From Herbaspirillum sp. RTI4 (GTDB lineage Bacteria; Pseudomonadota; Gammaproteobacteria; Burkholderiales; Burkholderiaceae_D): a stretch of 64,000 nt of DNA. The notes under the pieces are model-generated. The model was not told the origin of the DNA. It ran no database searches and saw only the letters and a program-made list of their open reading frames with translations. Each line of letters begins with the position of its first letter. Positions within the stretch are counted from its first letter, which is position 1. Where the stretch lies: contig NZ_JAVIWQ010000002.1 of the NCBI RefSeq assembly GCF_034313965.1, positions 2,728,001-2,792,000 on the forward strand, written 5' to 3'. Shown here piece after piece: positions 46,251-55,968 of this stretch. Both the position numbers and the translations under genes were made by a program.

Positions 46251-47159
46251 TCAGCTTAGCAATTTAGCCGCCAGAGCAGCGCCAGCGCGGCTATTCGAAG
46301 GACGCCCCAGATGACTGGAAATAAAACGCCCCGCCTCCACCACGGCGTTCAGATCGACCCCGGTTTCAATCCCCAGTCCCTGCATCAGATACAGCACATC
46401 TTCCGTCGCCACATTGCCGGTCGCGCCCTTGGCGTAAGGACAGCCGCCCAGACCTGCTACCGACGAATGGTAAATCGTGATCCCCACTTCCAGGCTGGCA
46501 TAAATATTGGCCAGCGCCTGACCGTAGGTATCGTGAAAATGAGCCGATAAACGCTCAATCGGAAACTCGCGGATCGCGCTTTCCATCACCGGGCGCACCC
46601 GGTTGGCCGTCGCCACACCGATCGTGTCGGCGATATCGATCTCATCGCAGCCAAGATCACGCAAACGACGCACCACGTCGGCCACTGCCTCAGTAGACAC
46701 CTCGCCCTGATAAGGACAGCCAAACGCGCAGCTAAGCGCGCCGCGCAGCAACTTGCCATGACGCTTGGCCGCCTCCGCCACCGGACGAAAACGCTCAATC
46801 GATTCGGCAATCGAGCAATTGATATTTTTCTGTGAAAACGCCTCGGAAGCCGCGCCGAAGATCACTATCTCGTCCACGTTGGCCGCCAGCGCTGCTTCCA
46901 GCCCCTGCATATTCGGCGCCAGTGCCGAATAAATCGTGCCCGGCCGTCGCCGTATCCCGGCCATCACTTCGACCGAAGAAGCCATCTGCGGCACCCACTT
47001 CGGTGACACAAACGAAGCCGCTTCCACATTGACGAAACCGGCATCGCTCAGGAGATCGATCAACGCGATTTTGACCTCGGCGGAAATCGCCGTTTTTTCA
47101 TTTTGCAAGCCGTCGCGGGGACCGACTTCAACGATTTTTACCTTGCTGGGAAGCGCCAT
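46251..47159 (-). CDS. Hydroxymethylglutaryl-CoA lyase
   Basis: A 302-residue TIM-barrel enzyme that splits HMG-CoA to acetyl-CoA and acetoacetate, the last step of leucine degradation (called mvaB, hmgL or liuE elsewhere). The start region is VKIVEVGPRDGLQNEK with catalytic Arg and Asp, and the active-site cysteine loop is VAGLGGCPYAKGATGNVATE. I chose the ATG at 47159; the frame extends eight codons further. It faces hpnC and lies downstream of bioB, 164 bp away. Confidence 0.93.
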   Translation of the reverse strand: MALPSKVKIVEVGPRDGLQNEKTAISAEVKIALIDLLSDAGFVNVEAASFVSPKWVPQMASSVEVMAGIRRRPGTIYSALAPNMQGLEAALAANVDEIVIFGAASEAFSQKNINCSIAESIERFRPVAEAAKRHGKLLRGALSCAFGCPYQGEVSTEAVADVVRRLRDLGCDEIDIADTIGVATANRVRPVMESAIREFPIERLSAHFHDTYGQALANIYASLEVGITIYHSSVAGLGGCPYAKGATGNVATEDVLYLMQGLGIETGVDLNAVVEAGRFISSHLGRPSNSRAGAALAAKLLS

Positions 47160-47322
47160 AAAAAACTCCGGTAAGACAAACAAAATATAAAAAACCGCTG
47201 ACTGTCTGCGGCAATAAAAAAGATTTACCTCTAGGCCCTACCCTATTCCTGATCCCACATCGCGTGCAGCAGATCACCTAAAGAAGCGGAGCAGCGTCGG
47301 CCAGACCGACACTGCCCCGTGG

Positions 47323-48363
47323 TCAAGCCTGTCCGGGGGCCTCAATGCTGCAACGGGCATCGATACCCGAAGCGCGTGGGCGCAGGCCGAGTTTATCCAG
47401 CAAGACACGGTCGTCATCCACCTCAGGATTACCGGTAGTCAACAACTTATCACCGTAAAAGATCGAATTGGCGCCGGCCAGAAAGCACAGGGCCTGCACC
47501 GCTTCGCCCATTTCGCGCCGTCCGGCCGACATGCGCACGCGCGCCTTCGGCATGGTGATGCGGGCAACGGCGACGGTACGCACGAATTCCAGCGGATCGA
47601 GCGCATCGATTCCGTGCAGAGGAGTGCCTTCCACTTGCACCAGATGATTGACCGGCACCGATTCAGGATAAGGATCCAGATTCGCCAATTGCGCAATCAG
47701 TCCGGCGCGCTGCAAACGCGACTCGCCCATGCCGACGATGCCGCCACAGCAGACCTTGATGCCGGCGTCGCGCACGCTGGAAAGGGTATCGAGCCGATGC
47801 TGATAATCGCGGGTAGAAATGATGTCGCCGTAAATTTCCGGCGCGGTATCGAGGTTGTGATTGTAGTAATCGAGGCCCGCCAGTTTCAGTCGATCTGCCT
47901 GACCTTCGCCCAGCATGCCCAGCGTAGCGCAGGTTTCCAGCCCCATCGCCTTCACCTCGCGCACCATTTCTTCCACTTTTTCCAGATCACGGTCCTTCGG
48001 CTCGCGCCATGCCGCGCCCATGCAAAAACGGGTCGCGCCATGCGCCTTGGCCTGCGCCGCTGCGGCCAGCACTTCTTCCAACGGCAGCATTTTCTGCGCG
48101 GTAACGCCGGTATCGTAGCGCGCCGCCTGCGGGCAATAGCCACAGTCTTCCGGGCAACCGCCGGTCTTGATTGACAGCAGCGTCGCCAGCTCGACTTCGC
48201 CAGCGTCAAAATTTTCGCGATGCACCTGCTGGGCGCGGAACAGCAAATCGTTGAACGGCAAATCGAACAAGGCCGCAATGGCCTCCAGCGGCCAAACGGC
48301 ATCCGGCATGGTCAAAGGCTGGACAGCCGCTTGTGGTTGAAAGTGCATGGTTTGAGTCGTCAT
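47323..48363 (-). CDS. bioB: Biotin synthase
   Basis: A radical-SAM enzyme that inserts sulfur into dethiobiotin. The 346-residue protein has the 4Fe-4S motif [16 protein letters not shown] and further conserved [15 protein letters not shown] and [14 protein letters not shown]. The ATG at 48363 has an AAGGA ribosome site; the open frame upstream overlaps bioD and is not coding. Last gene of the P450-bioF-bioA-bioD-bioB series; the frame ends Pro-Gly-Gln-Ala. Confidence 0.96.
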   Translation of the reverse strand: MTTQTMHFQPQAAVQPLTMPDAVWPLEAIAALFDLPFNDLLFRAQQVHRENFDAGEVELATLLSIKTGGCPEDCGYCPQAARYDTGVTAQKMLPLEEVLAAAAQAKAHGATRFCMGAAWREPKDRDLEKVEEMVREVKAMGLETCATLGMLGEGQADRLKLAGLDYYNHNLDTAPEIYGDIISTRDYQHRLDTLSSVRDAGIKVCCGGIVGMGESRLQRAGLIAQLANLDPYPESVPVNHLVQVEGTPLHGIDALDPLEFVRTVAVARITMPKARVRMSAGRREMGEAVQALCFLAGANSIFYGDKLLTTGNPEVDDDRVLLDKLGLRPRASGIDARCSIEAPGQA

Positions 48364-48379
48364 GGAGCAGTCCTTCTGT

Positions 48380-49102
48380 TCAAAATAGGGGAGAAAACAC
48401 ACCGGCGGGCCAGGCCGCCAGCGATGAAAAATCAATATGTGCAGCGGCCGCAGCCGCCGTCGGCACCGACAATCGGGGAACGCAACCGAGCAGCGGAGCC
48501 GGCAATCGTGTCGCCAGCGTGTGCAAGGTACCGTCCATGTGAGCCAGATCGGCATCAATCACATTCGCCACCCAGCCCGCCAGCGGCAAACCGCGTGCGG
48601 CAATCGCTTGCGCGGTCAGCACAGCATGATTGATGCAGCCCAGCCGCAAGCCGACTACCAGAATCACCGGCAGCGCCAGCGCTTGCGCCAGATCAGCGGT
48701 ATCGACCTCGTCGTTGAGCGGCACGGCAAAACCGCCCACGCCCTCCACCACCACCACATCGGCCATCGCGCTCACCTGCGCATGGCAGTGCAGTATATGC
48801 GCAATGTCGATGTACTTTCCTTCGGCAGCAGCGGCAAGATGCGGTGCCGTGGCCTCGCGCATGAGATAAGGATTCATCCACGCAGACGGCACCGACACAC
48901 TGGATGCTGCACATAATCGGCCAACGTCGTCGTTATGCCAGGCATCGTCACGCCATTGCGCGCCGGAAGCTACCGGCTTCATGCCGGCAGCGCGCACACC
49001 GTTGGCGGCAAGCGCATGCAGGAGCGCGGTGGCAATCAGGGTTTTGCCGATATCGGTATCGGTGCCGGCAATGAACCAGGAGGCAGAGGGACGCGGCGGC
49101 AT
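48380..49102 (-). CDS. bioD: Dethiobiotin synthetase
   Basis: An ATP-dependent carboxylase of 240 residues that closes the ureido ring of dethiobiotin. The P-loop reads [18 protein letters not shown], the KPVASG substrate loop is present, and [16 protein letters not shown] is the conserved centre. Its start codon shares one base with the bioA stop (TGATG), so the two are coupled. bioB starts 16 bp after it ends. Confidence 0.95.
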   Translation of the reverse strand: MPPRPSASWFIAGTDTDIGKTLIATALLHALAANGVRAAGMKPVASGAQWRDDAWHNDDVGRLCAASSVSVPSAWMNPYLMREATAPHLAAAAEGKYIDIAHILHCHAQVSAMADVVVVEGVGGFAVPLNDEVDTADLAQALALPVILVVGLRLGCINHAVLTAQAIAARGLPLAGWVANVIDADLAHMDGTLHTLATRLPAPLLGCVPRLSVPTAAAAAAHIDFSSLAAWPAGVFSPLF

Positions 49103-50448
49103 CAGTCCTGCTCCATGACCTGAGAAAACACGGCGTGGGTGCGGGCGGCCAGCAAATCGACTTCGGCGTCATCCAAAATATAGGGCGGCATCAAATACAC
49201 CGTACGGCCGATGGGACGCAGCAATAACTCCTGCTTCAGCGCCTCGGCGAAAAAGCGGCGGGAAAACCCGGCTGCCGCGGCCGAATCCGCCTCCAGCACC
49301 GCATCGAAGGCCCAGATCATGCCGCACTGCCGGAAATGGCGCACCCGGGCATCGTCCTTGAGCGGCTGCAACGCGGCCGTCAAACGCGCTGCCAGACGGC
49401 GATTAGCGGTCAGCGTCTGATCTTGCTCGAAAATCGCCAGCGTCGCCAGCGCCGCCCGACATGCCAGCGGATTACCGGTATAGGAATGCGAATGCAAAAA
49501 TCCACGCCGCACGTCGGCGTCATAAAACTGCTGATAAATCTCGCTGCGCGTCATCACCAGCGATAAAGGCAGGTAGCCACCGCTGATGCCTTTGGACAGA
49601 CACAGAAAATCGGGCCAGATGGCGGCCTGCTCGCAGGCAAAGAAAGTCCCGGTGCGGCCGCAACCGACAGCAATTTCATCGGCGATCAAATGCACCTGAT
49701 AGCGGTCGCACAAGACGCGCACTCTTTGCAGATAGACCGGATCGTGCATCGCCATACCGGTAGCGCATTGCACCAGCGGCTCGACGATCAGGGCGGCGAT
49801 TTTTCCTTCGCGCTGCTGAAACAGCAATTCCAGCGCATCGGCAGCGCGGTGTGCCACATCGGCCGCAGATTCGCCCGCCCCGGCCAGCCGCGCATCGGGC
49901 GACGGAACCACATGCACGGCGCGTAGCAACGGGCCATAGGCGTCGCGGAACAAGGCCACATCGGTCACTGCCAGCGCACCGATGGTTTCGCCGTGATAGG
50001 CCCCTTGCAGGCAAACGAATTCCTGTTTTTCCGACTGCCCCGCATTGCGCCAGGCGTGAAAACTCATCTTCAAGGCAATTTCTACTGCCGACGCGCCATC
50101 GGAGGCATAAAAACAATGCCCCAGCACATTGCCGGTCAGCGCCGACAACTGCTCCGACAAAGCCACCACCGGCTCATGCGTAAAACCGGCGAGCATGGCG
50201 TGTTCCAGCCGGTCGAGCTGATCTTTCAGCGCGGCGTTGATACGCGGATTGGCATGTCCGAACAGATTGACCCACCAGGAACTGATGGCGTCGAGATAGC
50301 GCTTGCCGTCGGTATCGTGCAACCACGCGCCGCGCCCATGACTGACGGCGATCAGTGGTGTCGTTTCATGGTGTTGCATCTGGGTACAGGGGTGCCAGAC
50401 GCTGTGCAGACTGCGGCTGACCAGATCGGCGGGCGGAAGTGGCGTCAT
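49102..50448 (-). CDS. bioA: Adenosylmethionine-8-amino-7-oxononanoate aminotransferase
   Basis: A PLP enzyme of 448 residues that aminates KAPA to DAPA using S-adenosylmethionine. Landmarks are [11 protein letters not shown] at the start, [15 protein letters not shown], the Asp of [15 protein letters not shown], and the PLP lysine in [15 protein letters not shown]. It overlaps bioF by four bases and bioD by one, so it is translated in series. Confidence 0.95.
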   Translation of the reverse strand: MTPLPPADLVSRSLHSVWHPCTQMQHHETTPLIAVSHGRGAWLHDTDGKRYLDAISSWWVNLFGHANPRINAALKDQLDRLEHAMLAGFTHEPVVALSEQLSALTGNVLGHCFYASDGASAVEIALKMSFHAWRNAGQSEKQEFVCLQGAYHGETIGALAVTDVALFRDAYGPLLRAVHVVPSPDARLAGAGESAADVAHRAADALELLFQQREGKIAALIVEPLVQCATGMAMHDPVYLQRVRVLCDRYQVHLIADEIAVGCGRTGTFFACEQAAIWPDFLCLSKGISGGYLPLSLVMTRSEIYQQFYDADVRRGFLHSHSYTGNPLACRAALATLAIFEQDQTLTANRRLAARLTAALQPLKDDARVRHFRQCGMIWAFDAVLEADSAAAAGFSRRFFAEALKQELLLRPIGRTVYLMPPYILDDAEVDLLAARTHAVFSQVMEQD

Positions 50449-51617
50449 ACGGATTCCTTGGCAAAATCACTGGCAGCCAACGCATGCAGCGCCGCCAGCA
50501 ATTTCGCGACATGGTCGCTGGTGTGTAATGCCGACAAGGTAATGCGCAAGCGCGCCGTTCCCTTTGGCACAGTGGGCGGGCGAATCGCCGGCACCCAGAT
50601 GCCGCGCACCTTGAGCGCCTCCATCAAGGCCACGGCAGTATGGTTGTCACCAACGATCAAGGCGTGTATCGCGGTTTCCGACGGCAGCAATTGCCACGGC
50701 AAGCCCTGCAGGCCAGCCGTCAGTTGCAGGCGTAGTTCCTGAATCCGGCGGCGTCGCCAGCTATCCCGGGCAATTACCCGCAGACTGGCGGATAAGGCGC
50801 AGGCCAGCGGCGGCGGCGTACCGGTTGTAAAAACGTAGGTGCGCGCCCGCTGCAATAACCACTCGATCACATCGGCCTGACCCGCCACGAAAGCGCCATG
50901 CACCCCCGCCGCCTTGCCCAAGGTGCCCATGTAAATGATCCGTTCCGAGACCAAGCCGCAATGCGACAGACTGCCGCGCCCCTGTTCGCCCAGTACGCCA
51001 AAGCCGTGGGCGTCGTCGATCAGCAGCCAGGCATCGTACTTTTCACACAGCGCCAGCAAGGCCGCCAGGGGGGCGATATCGCCATCCATGCTGAAAACGG
51101 CGTCGGTAGCGACCAACTTGCGTGTATGTGTGCTGCTGGCCAGCAGCCGTTCCAGCGCCGCGACGTCGCCGTGCGGATAACGTTTGATCTCGGCCCGCGA
51201 CAGCCGGGCGCCATCGATCAGGCAGGCGTGGTTGAGCCGGTCGGAAAATACCGCATCGCCCACGCCGACGAGCGCCGGAATCACACCCAGATTAGCCATG
51301 TAGCCGCTGGAAAAATGCAGCGCGCGTGGCAGTTGCACGAAAGCGGCAAGTTCGTTTTCCAGCGCCTCATGCGCGCTGGAATGCCCGCTGACCAGCGCCG
51401 ATGCGCCCGCGCCGATGCCGAATTGCGCCATGCCCTGCTGCGCGGCGGCGACCAGTTCCGGGTGGTTGGCCAGACCCAGATAATCGTTGCTGCAAAAGGC
51501 CAGATAGCGCTGGCCGTCGATGTCGAGATAGGCGTTCTGCGGGCTGCTCACGATACGCCGGGTGCGCAGCAAGCCTTGTTCCTTCAGTTGCGCCAGTGAC
51601 GCATGAAAATCAGGCAT
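50445..51617 (-). CDS. bioF: 8-amino-7-oxononanoate synthase
   Basis: A PLP enzyme of 390 residues that condenses a pimeloyl thioester with L-alanine. Conserved parts are [16 protein letters not shown], GSGxS-type [34 protein letters not shown] and the PLP lysine in [15 protein letters not shown]. The start at 51617 ([14 protein letters not shown]) lies inside the last codons of the P450 gene, an 8-base overlap, which ties its translation to that gene. Confidence 0.95.
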   Translation of the reverse strand: MPDFHASLAQLKEQGLLRTRRIVSSPQNAYLDIDGQRYLAFCSNDYLGLANHPELVAAAQQGMAQFGIGAGASALVSGHSSAHEALENELAAFVQLPRALHFSSGYMANLGVIPALVGVGDAVFSDRLNHACLIDGARLSRAEIKRYPHGDVAALERLLASSTHTRKLVATDAVFSMDGDIAPLAALLALCEKYDAWLLIDDAHGFGVLGEQGRGSLSHCGLVSERIIYMGTLGKAAGVHGAFVAGQADVIEWLLQRARTYVFTTGTPPPLACALSASLRVIARDSWRRRRIQELRLQLTAGLQGLPWQLLPSETAIHALIVGDNHTAVALMEALKVRGIWVPAIRPPTVPKGTARLRITLSALHTSDHVAKLLAALHALAASDFAKESV

Positions 51618-52944
51618 GGGTGGATATCTCCGATGGGGGGCTTGCCAGCGCAAATTGCAGCGACAGCGTTTCCAGTCCGCGATAAACCGGATTGTGGTGC
51701 CAGACCGGCGGGGCCGTATCGCGCAATTGCAATAGCGGCAATCGCTGCATCAAGCCCTCGAAAGCTATTTGCGCTTCCAGATAGGTGAGCGTGGCACCGA
51801 TGCAAACATGCGGCCCGTAGCCGAAGGACAAGTGATTACCTTCATTACGTGCGATATCGAGTCGGTCTGGGTCGGTGAATTTGTGGGGGTCACGATTGGC
51901 CGCGCCGATCAGGGGCAGCACCAGATCGCCTTTTTTCATGTGGAAACCGTGTAAATCGATATCGGTTTTGAGGCGGCGTCCGGTGTATTGCACCGGGCTG
52001 TCATAGCGCAGCAATTCCCGGAGCGCCGAGGACATCAAGGCCGGTTGCGCTTGTAGCTGTTGCCATTGGGTCGGGTGCTGTAGGAAGGCCAGCAGGCCGT
52101 TGCCCAGCAGATTGCGCGTGGTTTCGTGACCGGCGAACAAGAAGGTGCAGCATTGCGCCAGCAATTCCTTGGTGGTGATAATTTCTCCGTTGCGCTCGGC
52201 TTGGATCAGCAGACTAAGCAGATCGTCGCCCGGATCCTGCCGCCGTTGCGCAATCAGCGGAATGAAGAAGGCCTCCATCGCCACCAGCGCAGTCTGCGCC
52301 CGCCAAGCCAGTTCCAGCGTCGGCGTCGGGCTACCGATGAAGGCGGCAATCTCATCCGACCAGCCGACAAAATCGGCCTGTTCGCTTTGGTGGCAGCGAT
52401 CGATTCCCAGCATGGCGGCAATCACCAGTGCTGGTAGCGGGCGGGCGAATTGCGCCATCAGTTCGCAGCCAGCTTGCTCCGGTTTTGCGTTGCTATTGGC
52501 GTTGGTGGTGGCGTTAGTGGTGGACTGATTCGTGATTTTATCGAGCAGGGTATCGACGATTTGCCTAATGCGCGGCGCCCATGTCTGCAAGCGGCCCGGC
52601 TTGAAACCCACCTGCATCGCTTGCCGCACCCGCGTGTGCTGCGGGCCGTCCATGAACAGCAGGGAGCGCGCGAAAATCCGTTTGAATTCGCGCAACTCGG
52701 CGCGTAGCTCTGCGCGGGAGCGGCCGATGCCGCTCTTGTTTGCGTCACTGCTATTAATCCAGCCCCCCGCCCGCTGCACCGAAAACCGGGGATCGCGTAG
52801 CGCCAGGGCCACATCGTCGTAAGCAGTCAACAGCCATGCGCCGCCGCAAAATTGCGTACTCCATTGCACCGGACCGCTCTGGCGCAAGCGGGCATATCCG
52901 GGGTAAGGGTCACGGTGTAGATCGCGTTCGGTCGTCAACGGCAT
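51610..52944 (-). CDS. Cytochrome P450, probable BioI-like enzyme of the biotin operon
   Basis: A 444-residue soluble bacterial P450. The start [20 protein letters not shown] fits the family, so the ATG at 52944 is preferred to an opening at 53040. The I-helix reads FAGHETTRN, the K-helix ExxR is ELLRYDSP, and the haem loop is [13 protein letters not shown] with Cys381 as ligand. A low-complexity Asn/Thr insert ([17 protein letters not shown]) lies near residue 155. Its end overlaps bioF by eight bases. Bacillus BioI, a P450 in a bio operon, cleaves acyl-ACP to pimeloyl-ACP; the same role is inferred here from context. No ferredoxin or reductase gene is adjacent. Confidence 0.82.
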   Translation of the reverse strand: MPLTTERDLHRDPYPGYARLRQSGPVQWSTQFCGGAWLLTAYDDVALALRDPRFSVQRAGGWINSSDANKSGIGRSRAELRAELREFKRIFARSLLFMDGPQHTRVRQAMQVGFKPGRLQTWAPRIRQIVDTLLDKITNQSTTNATTNANSNAKPEQAGCELMAQFARPLPALVIAAMLGIDRCHQSEQADFVGWSDEIAAFIGSPTPTLELAWRAQTALVAMEAFFIPLIAQRRQDPGDDLLSLLIQAERNGEIITTKELLAQCCTFLFAGHETTRNLLGNGLLAFLQHPTQWQQLQAQPALMSSALRELLRYDSPVQYTGRRLKTDIDLHGFHMKKGDLVLPLIGAANRDPHKFTDPDRLDIARNEGNHLSFGYGPHVCIGATLTYLEAQIAFEGLMQRLPLLQLRDTAPPVWHHNPVYRGLETLSLQFALASPPSEISTHA

Positions 52945-53111
52945 CCGGTTCCAATCAGGGTGAAGATTTTGGCAAAGGCATCGGGGGTAGACATCAGGGG
53001 GTAGACGTTGAGCGCACGTCCTCCACGCCATACCGGCCAATGACAGCCGGCAGCGAGGGGCGAATTTTACAGAAATATTTGAGCGCAGCCGGAAATGCCG
53101 GCACTGGCTGC

Positions 53112-54734
53112 TTACATTCGGAAAATTCCGAAGCGGGTATCGGCAATCGGGGCGTTAAGCGCGGCGCTCAAGCCCAGCCCCAATACTTTGCGCGTATCGG
53201 CCGGATCAATCACGCCATCGTCCCACAGGCGCGCCGAAGCGTAGTAGGGATGACCCTGATGTTCGTATTGCTCGCGGATCGGTGACTTGAATGCGGCCTC
53301 TTCCTCTGCCGTCCACTGCCCGCCCCGAGTTTCGATGCCGTCGCGTTTGACGGTGGCCAGTACGCTGGCGGCTTGTTCCCCGCCCATGACGGAAATACGG
53401 GCGTTCGGCCACATCCATAAAAAGCGCGGCGCAAACGCTCTGCCGCACATGCCGTAGTTGCCGGCACCAAAACTGCCGCCGATGATCATCGTCAGTTTCG
53501 GTACGGCAGCGGTGGAGACGGCCGTGACCATCTTGGCACCATTGCGGGCGATGCCTTCGTTTTCATATTTGCGTCCGACCATGAAGCCCATGATGTTTTG
53601 CAGGAAAATCAGCGGGATTTTGCGCTGGCAGCATAGTTCGATGAAATGCGCGCCCTTGAGCGCGGCTTCAGAAAACAAAATGCCGTTGTTGGCGATAATC
53701 CCTACCGGCATGCCATGCAGATGGGCGAAACCGCAAATCAGCGTGGTGCCATAGCGGGCTTTGAATTCGTCGAAGCAACTGCCGTCAACGATGCGGGCGA
53801 TGACCTGACGCACATCGAAGGGTTTGCGCGTATCGGCTGGAACGATGCCGTACAGTTCCTGCGCCGGATACAGCGGCTCCTGCGATTCGCGCAAGGCCAG
53901 CGTGGACGGTTTGCGGCGATTGAGATTGCCGACGATGTCGCGCACGATGGAAAGCGCGTGCTGGTCGTTTTGCGCCAGATGGTCGGCCACGCCGGACAAC
54001 CGGGTATGCACATCGCCGCCGCCGAGATCTTCGGCGCTGACCACTTCGCCGGTAGCCGCCTTCACCAGCGGCGGCCCGGCCAGGAAAATCGTACCCTGAT
54101 CCTTGACGATAATCGATTCGTCGCTCATGGCCGGCACATAGGCCCCGCCGGCGGTGCAGGAACCCATGACGGCAGCGATTTGCGGAATGCCTTGCGCGGA
54201 CAAATTGGCCTGATTGAAGAAAATTCGCCCGAAATGGTCCCGATCCGGGAATACCTCGTCCTGATTCGGCAAATTCGCGCCGCCGCTATCGACCAGATAA
54301 ATGCAGGGCAGCGCATTGGCGGCGGCGATTTCCTGCGCCCGCAGATGTTTTTTGACCGTCATCGGATAGTAAGTGCCGCCCTTGACCGTAGCGTCGTTGC
54401 AGACAATCACGCATTCCTGCCCGGAAATACGGCCGATGCCGGTGAGAATACCGGCCGACGGCGCGGAATCGCTGCCGTCCTTGTCGGGATACATGGCATA
54501 GGCCGCCAGTTGCGAAAATTCCAGAAAGGGCGTGCCCGGATCGAGCAGCATATTGACCCGGTCACGCGGCAGCAGCTTGCCGCGCGCCAGATGCTTGCTG
54601 CGCGCCGCCTCACCGCCGCCTTGCTCGATTACCGCAATTTTTTGCTTCAGATCGTCGACGATGGCTTGCATCGCGGCGCTATTGGCTTGGAATTCCTCGC
54701 TACGCGTGTTGAGTGTGCTTTCGATGTGCGGCAT
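53112..54734 (-). CDS. mccB: Methylcrotonyl-CoA carboxylase, beta (carboxyltransferase) subunit
   Basis: A 540-residue carboxyltransferase of leucine degradation (also called liuB). It accepts CO2 from biotin carried on the alpha subunit. Family marks are the start [46 protein letters not shown] and [17 protein letters not shown]. The partner biotin-carboxylase gene and isovaleryl-CoA dehydrogenase are not in the window. It starts about 85 bp downstream of a 22-bp perfect palindrome. The P450-bio operon follows on the same strand after 167 bp. Confidence 0.92.
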   Translation of the reverse strand: MPHIESTLNTRSEEFQANSAAMQAIVDDLKQKIAVIEQGGGEAARSKHLARGKLLPRDRVNMLLDPGTPFLEFSQLAAYAMYPDKDGSDSAPSAGILTGIGRISGQECVIVCNDATVKGGTYYPMTVKKHLRAQEIAAANALPCIYLVDSGGANLPNQDEVFPDRDHFGRIFFNQANLSAQGIPQIAAVMGSCTAGGAYVPAMSDESIIVKDQGTIFLAGPPLVKAATGEVVSAEDLGGGDVHTRLSGVADHLAQNDQHALSIVRDIVGNLNRRKPSTLALRESQEPLYPAQELYGIVPADTRKPFDVRQVIARIVDGSCFDEFKARYGTTLICGFAHLHGMPVGIIANNGILFSEAALKGAHFIELCCQRKIPLIFLQNIMGFMVGRKYENEGIARNGAKMVTAVSTAAVPKLTMIIGGSFGAGNYGMCGRAFAPRFLWMWPNARISVMGGEQAASVLATVKRDGIETRGGQWTAEEEAAFKSPIREQYEHQGHPYYASARLWDDGVIDPADTRKVLGLGLSAALNAPIADTRFGIFRM

Positions 54735-54819
54735 GTTCTTACCCTTCTCTTTATCAGATGAATCGCAGGCAGGTCTCCGGCTTGTTGTGGCAACAATTCA
54801 GAAGTAGTGGGAGCGATTC

Positions 54820-54841
54820 TACTTTACGTTAACGTAAAGTA
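54820..54841. promoter_or_regulatory. 22-bp perfect palindrome upstream of mccB, candidate operator
   Basis: The sequence is perfectly symmetrical; its central 20 bases read ACTTTACGTTAACGTAAAGT. It lies 86 bp before the mccB start. The MerR-type regulator LiuR is known to control leucine-catabolism genes from palindromic sites, so a LiuR site is a reasonable guess; I could not compare it with the consensus. Confidence 0.7.
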
Positions 54842-54980
54842 AGGGGGAAGGCGGAACTATTTTTTTGACAGCCTCCGGCTTGGCGCGGATATACCCGATA
54901 CGCATGGTATCGTTTGCGTCGCGAAGCTTCGGCCGACGGCCGCAGGACTTTCCACCTCACCGCGACAATAATCAATATCA

Positions 54981-55232
54981 ATGAAGGGCAGAATCGTGGA
55001 TCAAATTAGTGAAATTGAAAAACTGCAGGTGCAAGTCAGTTTGTTGAAAACGCTGGTGACGGCGCTTTGCCGGCTGCAAGACCCGAAAAAAGCAGATATG
55101 GAATTGCAGTTATTTGAATTAATGACCGAAAACGTGCGGATCGCGCTGGCCAATACGCCCGAAAGCGATGCCTTCCTTTCGCATTTCGATGCAGAGCGCA
55201 CTTCCTTGCTTGAAATTATTAAGTTGCGCTGA
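54981..55232 (+). CDS. Small hypothetical protein, probably coiled coil
   Basis: An 83-residue protein (MKGRIVDQISEIEKLQVQVS) of heptad-like helices with Leu-rich spacing and no signal. I know no family. A start at GTG 54996 has a better-placed AAGG ribosome site than the ATG at 54981. It stands alone between mccB (divergent) and a convergent small gene. A GC-rich hairpin with one bulge follows at 55262-55290 without a T-run. Confidence 0.55.
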   Translation: MKGRIVDQISEIEKLQVQVSLLKTLVTALCRLQDPKKADMELQLFELMTENVRIALANTPESDAFLSHFDAERTSLLEIIKLR

Positions 55233-55316
55233 AAAAAGCCCCCCATCCTCCCAGGCAATCGCGGAGCGCACCGGTGGTGCGGCTCCGCAACTCGTCACGC
55301 TCCTCCGACTTATTTC

Positions 55317-55541
55317 TTACTTTGGAAATATTTCAAACGCCTCACCGACCTTCATGGCGATCAGTTCATAGAGCGAGTGCTCAGGATTAGGGCCTGCATG
55401 CGAATAGTCCGGTTGCCGATCCTTAATTATGCCGTCAGGAGCGGGTACGAACTGCATCCATTCTTCGTAGCCGGGGTGCTCTTTCAGATTGCGGTTCAAC
55501 TCGTTTAAAAATTCTTCTTTACTGACTTGGGTTTTTGACAT
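55317..55541 (-). CDS. Small hypothetical protein (74 aa)
   Basis: A soluble 74-residue protein (MSKTQVSKEEFLNELNRNL) with WMQFVPAPDGIIKDRQPDYS in the centre. A near-perfect AGGAG ribosome site eight bases upstream fixes the ATG at 55541 and supports real translation. No family is recognised. The following 367 bp (55542-55908) hold no further gene, only the promoter described next. Confidence 0.65.
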   Translation of the reverse strand: MSKTQVSKEEFLNELNRNLKEHPGYEEWMQFVPAPDGIIKDRQPDYSHAGPNPEHSLYELIAMKVGEAFEIFPK

Positions 55542-55777
55542 GGTGAGCTCCTGGAAACATGGCTTCCATCGTAACATGCGCGCCTGTCCCTACAGGGCTA
55601 AAACGCGTCCTGCGCCCCTTCGCCATCGAACTATCCGCATTTATTCCCTTTTGTTGTGTTGTGGCGCATGCGCGTCGGTCTGCAATACGGCAGAAGCTGC
55701 GTCGCAATCAGCAGCCCTCCCCGGTTTTCGTTTGCAGCCCCTTTTTTCTTCCCTTTTTAAATACTTAAAATGCTCGT

Positions 55778-55806
55778 TTGACACACTGATATATTAGTGT
55801 TTTAAT
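55778..55806 (+). promoter_or_regulatory. Strong promoter with operator-like palindrome in its spacer (MFS transporter)
   Basis: TTGACA (55778-55783), a 17-bp spacer and TTTAAT (55801-55806) form a near-consensus sigma-70 promoter. The spacer is almost filled by the 18-bp near-palindrome ACACTGATATATTAGTGT (55783-55800, one mismatched pair). A repressor bound there would block RNA polymerase. The regulator is unknown and no regulator gene is adjacent. Confidence 0.7.
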
Positions 55807-55908
55807 GTGAAAAATAGTGCAGCAGGCCGACTGAATCGATCCAATTTCCTCAGAAAACCGGCTGACACAGAACAACAAATGATGTTGCCCCTTAATTCTG
55901 GAGACAAG

Positions 55909-55968
55909 ATGAAAATGCTGACTTACGTACGGAATAAAAAAATTCTCCTTTGCAAGAGCGCACTGTGA
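55909..55968 (+). CDS. Leader peptide (19 aa) coupled to the MFS transporter
   Basis: A small frame, MKMLTYVRNKKILLCKSAL, with a good GGAGA ribosome site seven bases before the ATG. Its TGA overlaps the GTG start of the transporter in a GTGA arrangement, the common form of translational coupling. The peptide is basic and hydrophobic. It has no close homologue that I know. Its role would be to bring ribosomes to a transporter start that lacks its own clear ribosome site. Confidence 0.6.
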   Translation: MKMLTYVRNKKILLCKSAL

